This document shows, in pieces, positions 36,865 through 44,632 of a stretch of 64,000 bases of DNA. The notes beneath the pieces are model-generated. The model had not been told where the DNA came from and searched no databases. It worked only from the letters and a program-made list of their open reading frames with translations. This DNA is from Bradyrhizobium sp. URHD0069 (lineage in GTDB: Bacteria; Pseudomonadota; Alphaproteobacteria; Rhizobiales; Xanthobacteraceae), in NCBI RefSeq assembly GCF_000701345.1, contig NZ_KL370776.1, forward strand, positions 129,321 through 193,320, in the 5' to 3' direction. Made by a program: the position numbers and the translations under genes. Positions within the stretch are counted from its first letter, which is position 1; each line of letters opens with the position of its first letter.

Positions 36865-37413
36865 CCCCTCGGGACCGATTCAGCCGGAGAGTCTACAGCG
36901 CTGATATGGCGGACGCCAGTACGGGCAGGCGCGAACACATTGTGGCCTCATCCTGTGAGGAGGTGCGGCGCTTGCGTGCGTCTCGAAGGGTGAGGGGTTG
37001 GTCGATAAGGCGGTTAGCAGGCCTCATGGTTCGAGACGGCGCCAGCGCGCCTCCTCACCATGAGGATCGACGGCGAACGCCTGGTTCAATTCCTGAATTG
37101 GTTCGCTTCCTGAATTGACAGGCGACGATAACGCCTCATCCTGAGGAGCCCGCCGCAGGCGGGCGTCTCGAAGGATGAGGATGGTCGATATGGCGGTTAC
37201 TTCTCGATTATAAAGCGCGGTAATACCGGCGTGTATCATCACGTTAGCCGCAGCATTTGAAGCGTTATCTTGCCGAATACGATTTTTCGTTACAACGAAC
37301 GTTCGGCCCTAAGTGTTACTGACGCGGAACGTGCGACCAAGGCGGTACAGGGGCGTTGTGGGCAAGCGGATGACCTATCAACGAACTAATGGCGGACCGA
37401 ACGAAATACCAAT
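36865..37413. other. 549-bp intergenic region with dispersed palindromes
   Basis: No credible gene. It carries three related palindromes: CTCATCCTGTGAGGAGGTGC (36948-), the 37021-37071 element and CTCATCCTGAGGAGCCCGCC (37132-) ending CTCGAAGGATGAGG. After about 37200 base composition turns AT-richer, marking the left edge of the AIPR block. Confidence 0.6.
37021..37071. repeat. 51-bp direct repeat, left copy (brackets AIPR block)
   Basis: GCCTCATGGTTCGAGAC ... CTCCTCACCATGAGGATCGA, internally palindromic (CCTCATGG / CCATGAGG). The right copy at 39591-39641 is in the same orientation and differs at 2 of 51 positions. The 2.5-kb interval holds the AIPR gene and a small basic protein gene. Confidence 0.85.
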
Positions 37414-37602
37414 CTAGGCTTCACGGCCCGCGCGGGACTTACGAACCGCGCGATCCCCGCCAGCTTTCCTTTTCTTTTTTGGGCGATCCTGAGTCTTAGC
37501 CTTGTGTTGCGGCGGGGTGCTCGCCATACGGCGAACTACCTCGTTGCGCCTTTTTGCTACTTCCTCCGATGAATATTCTTCGGGGTGCGATTTGTTTGGC
37601 AT
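37414..37602 (-). CDS. small basic protein downstream of the AIPR gene
   Basis: A 62-residue, strongly basic protein: MPNKSHPEEYSSEEVAKRRN followed by EVVRRMASTPPQHK and a Lys/Arg tail. The pattern xHPEEYS-EEVxKRRxEVVRRM-xTPPxxHK recurs in small alphaproteobacterial proteins of unknown function. ATG 37602 lies 8 bp after the AIPR stop, so it is co-transcribed. The basic tail suggests nucleic-acid binding. It could be an accessory or antidote to the AIPR protein, but only position supports that. Confidence 0.6.
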   Translation of the reverse strand: MPNKSHPEEYSSEEVAKRRNEVVRRMASTPPQHKAKTQDRPKKKRKAGGDRAVRKSRAGREA

Positions 37603-37610
37603 GGCCAAAC

Positions 37611-39316
37611 TCAGTCCTTCTTGTACTTTTTCAGCATCTTTGTGATCTGCTCTGTTGTCGCCAGCGTTCTGACGTTATCTCGCGATAGGTCGCCGCCACT
37701 TGCTTTGTCGATCACACTCTTAGCCTTCTGAACCAACTGATTCGCCTGAGTGTCATCCTTTAAAACTTCCAACATTTTGCCGCATCGCTTTTCCATCTCC
37801 TTGGAATTCATAAACGATGTAGGAAAAGGGTCCATCAGAAGCCGCATCGCAAGGAGCATGTGATAGCGGGCTGATTTGTAAACTCTTAGCGGCTTGGTCC
37901 GCAACTGGACTTCCAATCTGTACGCGGCGAGCGCGGATAGAAAGTAGGGGTCCAACTTATCGGGCTCTAGAAAGATGTCCTTTCCAACGCGCAACCTAAG
38001 CGTTTTGTAGCTTTTTGCAGCGGCGTGCGGCTCTTCCAGAAACATCGAAGCGAATACCTTAATCAAGGTTTGAGGCGCGACGATTCTTCCTTTCTCCACT
38101 GGAATGCGATCGTACTGCCCGTCTCTCCGTTCATAGAGAAGACGGATTTCTTCCGGGTGAGATTCGAAATGCTTCTCAAGCCTCTTCGCAAATTCGGTCC
38201 GTGCGTAGATTTGCTCTTGTGTCAATTCAGTCTGTTGATTCGTCCCAGTGACAACTGAATCGATAACGTTATCGTCGTTCGTCCAAATCAAACGTAGGGG
38301 AACGTGGATTGCAGAATCCTTCAGCTTAGCCCGCTGATCAAAGAGAACGTTGCTCGTCTGGCATCCATTCACTATCTGAAAATTTTCGATGGTGAAGATG
38401 TTGCCGAACTGTGTAAGCCCCCTGGCGATAATCGTAACCCCATTGTTCATAAGTACGAAGCGCGCTTTTTTCTCGGAAAGAACAGTCTGCCTGATACCTG
38501 AGTTTACCTCATTGTAATCCTGCCAATCTCTGACGTTGTCGTAAAAGATTCCGCCGACGATGTCGTCGCCGGCGTCGTCGCTGATAATCTTCACGAAGTC
38601 ATTTGCGTGCAGGTATCCGAGGTAGGCGAGACGGACGCCTTCGATACTTGGGATTTGAACCTTTTGATCGAAGGTAAATGTTCGAGTGACTGCGTTTTTC
38701 GTTGCTGTATGCAGGCGCATAATGTCGTCGGCGCCGTAAGGCGTGAAGGTGACAGCTTCGAACATCTCGGTATCAGTTAGTTTACTTGCTTCGATATTTT
38801 TGCGAGCAACCAGATCGGCTGCGTCTGTCCATTTCCCAGTCGTTACGTAATAAATATGGCAAGCGGGTCGGCGCTTAAAACTAGGAGCGCGGTTGTAGAT
38901 GGCCTTCCATATTTGAGTGGCGTCCTTAACGTCGTCGTTTTGCACCATAAGGGGAACGGGGCGGAAGAAGTCCTGAACGCCGTTTCCTATCGTGCCAATC
39001 TTCGCCCCGTCGAATGACGGCGACCGCTCAGCCTGAACGAAAATAAATGTGGCTTCGATATATCCATTCTGATCAAGCATCTCTTGGACCTGATCAACGT
39101 CGGTCATAAGAGAGCCGTTCACAATGATGGCGACCGCATCAATCCCGGTATCTCCACCATCGCCAATGACAACATCTTTGAGATTGAGCGCGCGGCTAAA
39201 ATGCCGCCGAACCGCAAGGTAAGCGCTCAGGTATTGAACCTGTCCTTCTCCTCCAGCGCCTCTATTCCGTTCTCTTTTGAGAACTCACTGAGGATGGACT
39301 GAACGATCATATTCAT
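37611..39316 (-). pseudogene. AIPR-family (abortive infection phage resistance) protein gene with a 5' frameshift
   Basis: The true start appears to be ATG 39316 (MNMIVQSILSEFSKENGIEA), preceded by GAGGAG. This frame stops at 39227 after 29 residues. The family sequence resumes in the next frame (SAYLAVRRHFS..., GDGGDTGIDAVAIIVNGSL) and runs to 37611. One added base around 39233-39236 restores a 568-residue protein, normal for the family. AIPR core motifs follow: FVLMNNGVTIIARG and IVNGCQTSNVLF. The N-terminal VQAERSPSFDGAKIG reads QAE where QAK is common in relatives. A GTG at 39122 opens a 503-residue frame but lies inside the conserved N-terminal domain. Composition is AT-richer than the surroundings (38041-38100 has 27 G/C of 60). 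Confidence 0.75.
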
Positions 39317-39643
39317 AAAGGCCGCTCCTCGCGCCGCCGGCGACTCGCCGAGGGGCAGATTGGGACGCCCAGTTTCTACGCTCGCCCCAGTTGCAATGGG
39401 GAAGTTAAATACCACATGATCTGTGCAGTCAAAGTGATAACTCGGCCTGCGGCGGGCTCCTCAGGATGAGGACCATCTAACGTTTAGCCATAGGCAATCT
39501 GGCTGCACCATTTACAGGTCGCCATGCTGAGGAGCGCGCTGTTCGCGCGCGTCTCGATGGATCGGGGAGTGGCCCATGTGCCGCCTTGAGGCCTCATGGT
39601 TCGAGACCGCGCCAGCGCACCTCCTCACCATGAGGATCGACCA
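39317..39643. other. 327-bp intergenic region upstream of the AIPR gene
   Basis: It should hold the AIPR promoter (about 39330-39430, AT-rich). From 39437 it contains palindromic pieces: GGCCTGCGGCGGGCTCCTCA, then GGATGAGG, GAGGAGCGCGCTGTTCGCGC and the 39591-39641 repeat. The piece at 39437-39470 is the inverse complement of sequence at 37132-37175, so the block is bracketed by both inverted and direct copies. Confidence 0.6.
39591..39641. repeat. 51-bp direct repeat, right copy (brackets AIPR block)
   Basis: Matches 37021-37071 in the same orientation with two differences (GACGGC/GACCGC and GCGCCT/GCACCT). It lies immediately next to the stop of the L,D-transpeptidase gene. Confidence 0.85.
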
Positions 39644-40333
39644 TCAGCCCCGCTTGCCGGTCGTATTGTCGGCGCGGCGGTCCATCGGCAGCACGATCAC
39701 CTTGGTGCCGACGTTGACCCGCGAATAGAGATCGGCGACGTCTTGGTTGGTAAGGCGGATGCAGCCGGACGAAACCCGGGTGCCGATGGTCTGCGGCGCG
39801 TTGGTGCCGTGAATGCGATAGATCGTGCCGCCGAGATACATCGCGCGGGCGCCGAGCGGATTGCCGGGGCCGCCGGCCATGTAGCGCGGCAGGTAAGGCT
39901 GGCGCGCGATCATTTCCGAAGGCGGAGTCCAATCCGGCCACTCGGCTTTTTTGGTCACCGACTGCACGCCCGACCAGGTGAAGCCATCACGGCCGACGCC
40001 GATGCCGTAGCGGATCGCCTGACCGCCACCGAGCACGTAATAGAGATAGGTGTTGGGCGTATCGATGATGATGGTGCCCGGCGCCTCGCGGCTAGCGTAA
40101 CTCACGATCTGGCGCTTCAGCCGAGCCGGCATCTCGACCACGGTGCCTTCGTCTTGCGACGGCGCGGTCTGCACCGGCGGCGCCGACTGTACCGGAGGCG
40201 TCATGACGAACGGAAATAGCGGCAGCGGCGCCGCCGCGGCGGCACCGGAAAACGCCATCGTGCCGATCGCCAGTGCGCCAAGAGCGGCGGCGGTACGGCG
40301 GGAATCCAGCTTCAATGCATCCAGATTGAACAT
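39644..40333 (-). CDS. L,D-transpeptidase (YkuD domain)
   Basis: A 229-residue secreted L,D-transpeptidase. An N-terminal signal region includes AAALGALAIGTMAFSGAAAA. The YkuD domain spans about 85-215, with TPNTYLYYVLGGGQAIRYGI, YRIHGTN and the full catalytic motif SSGCIRLTNQDV (Cys near 198). It is a close relative of the 9256-10593 product in the catalytic domain (both contain AEWPDW-PP-EMI-RQPYLPR) but lacks the tandem repeat. It may cross-link peptidoglycan or tether outer-membrane proteins. Confidence 0.9.
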   Translation of the reverse strand: MFNLDALKLDSRRTAAALGALAIGTMAFSGAAAAAPLPLFPFVMTPPVQSAPPVQTAPSQDEGTVVEMPARLKRQIVSYASREAPGTIIIDTPNTYLYYVLGGGQAIRYGIGVGRDGFTWSGVQSVTKKAEWPDWTPPSEMIARQPYLPRYMAGGPGNPLGARAMYLGGTIYRIHGTNAPQTIGTRVSSGCIRLTNQDVADLYSRVNVGTKVIVLPMDRRADNTTGKRG

Positions 40334-40563
40334 CGGTCGTCCCCCTGTTTGATCGCTCTCGCGCCAGTTCGGCGTGTCGTTGGGCGGATCAGTACCGGGC
40401 GACGGTTTCAGGACGTTTGCGTCAAGCCGCCAAAACGGTTTCGTCGGGGCGGAGAAATGTTTCGTCGCGGTGTCATAAAAAGACGATGTTGAGAAAATGA
40501 TGCATCAATTTTCTCTCCCTCTCTCACCAGGGGGAAGGAGAAATTCCCGTCATTTGTCCAGGC

Positions 40564-41964
40564 TTACAGGGCGCGCCGGCGCGGCAGATCGGAGGTGGAG
40601 CCGCCGGTGGTGATGCGTTTGTCGGCAACGGCATGATGAAACTGCTCTAGCACCAGACCAATGGCCGACAGATCGCCTTCCTCGATCGTGCCGTCGTCGT
40701 AGCAATCGAGCGCCTCCCGCAGGATGCCGTCCGCTTCGCGTTGCATGGTCGCCAATTCTTCGGCAGATTCCGCCTGGCGCACCTTGGAGACCAGGTCGAG
40801 CAGATTGTCGCGATGCAGGCTGTACTGCTCTCTTTCATTCCGTCTCAAATAGTGGCGCAGCCAGGCGCCGACGGACCCCAGCCCGGACAGCAGCAGAATA
40901 GCGCCCCAAATGTAGTCGCTGTATTTTTCGAGGAAAGTGCGCTCGGTACCGTCGATGTAGGCCGCCGCTCCCTGATGGGCGGGCAGCGCGGCGTCCTTGT
41001 CGGTGTCCGGTTGCTCGATTTTTCCGGCGCCGGGCACTTCTCTGGCGAGTTGCGGTCGAACGGCAAAAAGCTGCCGAACGAATGCGCCGACCGCCGTGTC
41101 GGATAAAGACTTCGGCGCGACAATCAGGTGGTTGACGCTGACCGTGTCAATTTTGTCCTCCGGCCTGGCGGGCGATGAATTAAAGGTGCTGCCGGGAATT
41201 TCCTCGGCTTCGTACAGCGGATGCTTCTGGGCGATCGCCTCCGACACGTCGACCGGAAGGAATTTCGGCTCGCCTCTGGCCTTGGCGGTCGCGGCAATGG
41301 CTTCAGTCGTGATCTTGCTGTCCAGCGGCCCCACCGCCATGAAGGCATCGATGGCTGGATCGCGGGCCAGTTCGGCAATTTGATTGGTGCCGAATTGGGT
41401 GATCGTCACCTGGTCGGGATTGACGCCGGATTCGGTCAGGATCACGCGCAATAGCGTGACATTCGCTTGCGTCCGGCCGATGACGCCGACGCGATGACCG
41501 GCGAGATCGTCGATCGCTTTGATTTTTGGAGTCGGATGCCTTTTGGAGTTTTTGGGCGGGAGGCCGGAAGGCGCCCATAGCACAACGACGTTCTTGCGCA
41601 GGATGGCGACGGCTTCGGCGTTGGCAGGCAGGTTCAGATCGCCGCGCGCGACCGCCAGGTCGGTTTTTGAGGCTGTCAAAAGTGCGATGCTTTCGGTCGC
41701 TCCGTCGGTTGTAATCGGTGACAGCCGAACCGGACTTCCGTCGCGGGTAAAAATTTGCGCCAGCGCCTGGATCAGTTTGTGGTCGTCGCTGCCGGGCGGG
41801 CCAACCGCAATCCGCAAAGTCGTCGGCCGTAAAGCCAGGTACAGCGTGGCCGCGGTCGCGCCGAAAAGGAAAATGCCGGCGGCGAGGATCAATAGCGAAT
41901 AGTTCTTCCGCTTCCGCCTTCTGCGGGACACGGCCGGCTGTTCGCTGAGCTCGGATGAAGACAT
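40564..41964 (-). CDS. TAXI-family TRAP transporter solute-binding-like membrane protein
   Basis: A 466-residue protein with an N-terminal membrane helix (YSLLILAAGIFLFGATAATL), a TAXI-type solute-binding domain (TTLRIAVGPPGSDDHKLIQA near 70, IDDLAGHRVGVIGRTQANVT near 165) and a second helix near 385 (YIWGAILLLSGLGSVGAWL) followed by a cytoplasmic helical tail. ATG 41964 is chosen (MSSSELSEQ) just before the basic segment and first helix. There is no TRAP permease gene nearby, so it may act as a membrane-tethered sensor or pair with a distant permease. Confidence 0.8.
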   Translation of the reverse strand: MSSSELSEQPAVSRRRRKRKNYSLLILAAGIFLFGATAATLYLALRPTTLRIAVGPPGSDDHKLIQALAQIFTRDGSPVRLSPITTDGATESIALLTASKTDLAVARGDLNLPANAEAVAILRKNVVVLWAPSGLPPKNSKRHPTPKIKAIDDLAGHRVGVIGRTQANVTLLRVILTESGVNPDQVTITQFGTNQIAELARDPAIDAFMAVGPLDSKITTEAIAATAKARGEPKFLPVDVSEAIAQKHPLYEAEEIPGSTFNSSPARPEDKIDTVSVNHLIVAPKSLSDTAVGAFVRQLFAVRPQLAREVPGAGKIEQPDTDKDAALPAHQGAAAYIDGTERTFLEKYSDYIWGAILLLSGLGSVGAWLRHYLRRNEREQYSLHRDNLLDLVSKVRQAESAEELATMQREADGILREALDCYDDGTIEEGDLSAIGLVLEQFHHAVADKRITTGGSTSDLPRRRAL

Positions 41965-42098
41965 TGTTGCGGGAATGTTACACGAAATATTTCCAGGCGG
42001 CCCGAAAAAGGATGACCCGCATACCATGACGTCACACGTTTGAAATATCTGTAGCCGAACGTCGGAGTTGAGAATCAACAAGCTCCCAGGTTCCCGAA

Positions 42099-43158
42099 AT
42101 GCGGATATTGATCGCGACCGACGCTTGGCATCCGCAGGTAAACGGCGTGGTCCGCACGTTGACCTCATTGGCCCGCAGCGCATCGGCGCTCGGCGCCGAA
42201 ATCGACTTTCTGACCCCGGATGGGTTTCCATCTGTGGGCGTCCCGACGTATCCGGGATTGCGAATGGCCTTGCCGAACGACCGCGAGATTGCCGCGAGGA
42301 TCGATGCGGTATCCCCGGACGCCGTTCATATCGCGACCGAGGGGCCGATCGGATGGGCGGTGAGAGCCTATTGCCGGCGGCGTAAGCTGGCGTTCACGAC
42401 TTCCTACACCACGCGGTTTCCGGAATACATCGCGGTACGCTCGATCGTGCCGGCGACACTGAGCTATGCGGTGCTGCGACACTTTCATGCGGCAGCCGCC
42501 ATGACGATGGTTGCGACCTCCTCGCTCAGGCAAGAGCTCAGTGCCAGAGGTTTCAAGAAGCTTGGCACCTGGACGCGAGGGGTCGATACAGACCTCTTCT
42601 CGCCCGGCGAGGGGGCCGAGCTTGATTTTCGCAGACCCATTTTTATGACGGTCGGGCGTGTCGCCGTCGAAAAAAACCTTGAGGCGTTTCTTGCGTTGGA
42701 CTTGCCCGGAACCAAGGTGGTGGTCGGGGATGGACCGCAGAAGCCGGTCCTGGCGCGCCGCTATCCGAACGCCAGATTCCTGGGCGAAAAAAAAAAAGGG
42801 TAAGGATTTGACCGCCCATCTGGCGGCGGCAGACGTCTTTGTCTTCCCCAGCCGCACGGACACTTTCGGCATCGTGCAACTCGAAGCGCTGGCCTGCGGC
42901 ACGCCCGTCGCCGCGTTCCCGGTTACGGGCCCGCTGGATGTGATCGCGGATCATCCCGTTGGCGCCCTGGATACAGATTTGCGAAGCGCCTGCATCCGCG
43001 CCCTCGGGATATCCCGCGAAGCGTGCCGGAGTTTTGCGCTCGAGCGCTCCTGGGAGAACAGCGCAAGGCAGTTCATCGGCAACCTGACGGCGTTGCAGCC
43101 CAGCCGTTCGCTGCGACCTGCGCGCCGTGTCGCGGGCAGCAGCCCCGTGCGCGGCTAA
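42099..43158 (+). pseudogene. GT4-family glycosyltransferase, reading frame interrupted at an A11 run
   Basis: The first frame (42099-42803) covers the N-terminal GT4 domain (MRILIATDAWHPQVNGVVRT, TEGPIGWAVRAYCRR, VDTDLFSPG, VGRVAVEKNLEAFL) and ends LGEKKKG-stop just after eleven A residues (42787-42797). The other frame continues KDLTAHLAAADVFVFPSRTD, TFGIVQLEALACGTPVAAFP to 43158. With ten A the two join into a 352-residue protein of normal family length. Polymerase slippage on A11 could yield some full-length product. The GT4 type resembles enzymes glycosylating lipids or phosphatidyl-inositol-like acceptors. PmtA follows 30 bp downstream. Confidence 0.75.
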
Positions 43159-43188
43159 TCGGACAGATACAACAGCGAGCCACATACC

Positions 43189-43842
43189 ATGATGCAAATC
43201 GCACAACTGGAATTCGATCGCGAGATGGTCGAGCGGGCCTATGACCGCTGGGCCCCGATCTACGACCTCGTGTTCGGCGGGGTGTTCAGCAAAGGCCGGC
43301 GCGCCGCCATTCTCGCCACCAACAGTATCGGTGGCCGCGTGCTTGAGGTCGGTGTGGGGACCGGCATTTCGTTGCCGCAATATGCGCCGAACCTTCGCGT
43401 GTTCGGGACCGATATCTCGGAAGCCATGCTGGGCAAGGCGAAGGCGCGGGTTGCCGAACTGGGCCTGAAGAATATCGAGGGTCTCGCGGTGATGGATGCC
43501 GAGAAACTCGAATTCCCCGACAATTCCTTCGATGTCGTCATGGCGCAATATGTCGTGACGGCGGTCCCGAATCCGGAAGCCGCGCTCAACGAGTTCGCCC
43601 GGGTTTTACGACCCGGCGGCGAGATTATCCTGCTGAGCCGGGTGAGCGCCGATGCCGGGATGCGCCGCTTCATCGAGCAATGGCTGCAACCGGTGGTGCG
43701 TCAGCTTGGCTGGCGGAGCGAATTTGCATGGTCGCGTTACGCGCAATGGGCGGCGGGAGCCCACGGGGTCGAATTGGTCGAGCGCCGCCCGGTGCCGCCC
43801 CTCGGCCACTTCTCGCTGATTCGCTTCCGCAAGGCCGCCTAG
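43189..43842 (+). CDS. pmtA: phosphatidylethanolamine N-methyltransferase (rhizobial PmtA type)
   Basis: A 217-residue class I SAM methyltransferase that converts phosphatidylethanolamine stepwise to phosphatidylcholine. It starts with the PmtA-like AYDRWAPIYDLVFGGVFSKG; the SAM motif VLEVGVGTGISLPQY is near 52, then MDAEKLEFPDNSFDVVMAQY and VVTAVPNPEAALNEFARVLR. No membrane helix, as for the soluble Sinorhizobium-type enzyme. It lies near a phosphatidylserine decarboxylase gene that would supply its substrate. ATG 43189 or 43192. Confidence 0.85.
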   Translation: MMQIAQLEFDREMVERAYDRWAPIYDLVFGGVFSKGRRAAILATNSIGGRVLEVGVGTGISLPQYAPNLRVFGTDISEAMLGKAKARVAELGLKNIEGLAVMDAEKLEFPDNSFDVVMAQYVVTAVPNPEAALNEFARVLRPGGEIILLSRVSADAGMRRFIEQWLQPVVRQLGWRSEFAWSRYAQWAAGAHGVELVERRPVPPLGHFSLIRFRKAA

Positions 43843-43972
43843 CTCACGGATCAAGCGGTAACGCGGGGCTTTCCGGTCGCGCGGTCGCACAAGCCGACAT
43901 GTCATTATGATGTTGTCACACACCGGACACCGAATCCATGTACGCAGGTGCTGGCCAAAATTGGAGGGGACG

Positions 43973-44587
43973 ATGAAGCGCTTTATGACGGCTTTGCGAA
44001 CGCAGCGATGGGATGATCACCGCTACTATCATCACAGTCGCATCAACCAGAGCCTGCACTTTGTCAGTGCCTTCAGTTTCCTGGTCGGTTATGCGCTGCT
44101 CTTTGTCGATCCGGTAGCCGCTGCCCTCGTCGGCTGGCTGGTCTCCATGACCACGCGGCAGGCCGGCCATCTCTTCTTCGAGCCGAAAGGCTACGATCAC
44201 GTCAATCAGGCCACCCACGAACACAAGGAAGAAATAAAGATCGGCTACAATCTGCAGCGAAAGATTGTGCTGCTTGTGATCTGGGCGCTTTCGCCGCTCG
44301 TGCTGTTCCTCGATCCAACCCTGTTCGGGATCTTTGCCCCCTGGGCGTCACCGGCCGATTTCATGCGACAGGTCGCCAAGATCTGGCTCGCGATCGGGAT
44401 TGGCGGCCTCCTGTTCCGGACCATCCACCTGTTCTTCATCCGCGACGTGGAAACTGGCCTGGTCTGGATGACCAAGATCCTGACCGACCCGTTCAACGAT
44501 CTCAAGCTCTACTACAAGGCGCCGCTCTACCTGCTGAAGGGCGAACTGATCGATCCCGGTCTCGAAAAGCACGTCAAGCCCGCCTGA
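43973..44587 (+). CDS. His-rich multi-pass membrane protein, unknown function
   Basis: A 204-residue membrane protein with helices near residues 30-65 (NQSLHFVSAFSFLVGYALLF, VAAALVGWLVSM), 98-120 (IVLLVIWALSPLVLFLDPTL) and 140-160 (IWLAIGIGGLLFRTIHLFFI). Histidines cluster before and after the first helices: HRYYHHSRINQSLH, GHLFFEPKGYDHVNQATHEH. Clusters like this resemble di-iron fatty-acid hydroxylases or Mpo1-type oxygenases, but the exact family motif is not present. GGAGGGGA supports ATG 43973. Its place between pmtA and psd suggests lipid metabolism. Confidence 0.65.
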   Translation: MKRFMTALRTQRWDDHRYYHHSRINQSLHFVSAFSFLVGYALLFVDPVAAALVGWLVSMTTRQAGHLFFEPKGYDHVNQATHEHKEEIKIGYNLQRKIVLLVIWALSPLVLFLDPTLFGIFAPWASPADFMRQVAKIWLAIGIGGLLFRTIHLFFIRDVETGLVWMTKILTDPFNDLKLYYKAPLYLLKGELIDPGLEKHVKPA

Positions 44588-44632
44588 CAAGTGCACTATC
44601 CAACAGTGCGCCGTCGAAAAGACGGCTGCGGT

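Noticed and set aside
37611..39122. Taking GTG 39122 as the natural AIPR start
   Set aside because: The conserved GDGGDTGIDAVAII segment lies directly upstream in the same frame, so this GTG is internal to the family domain.
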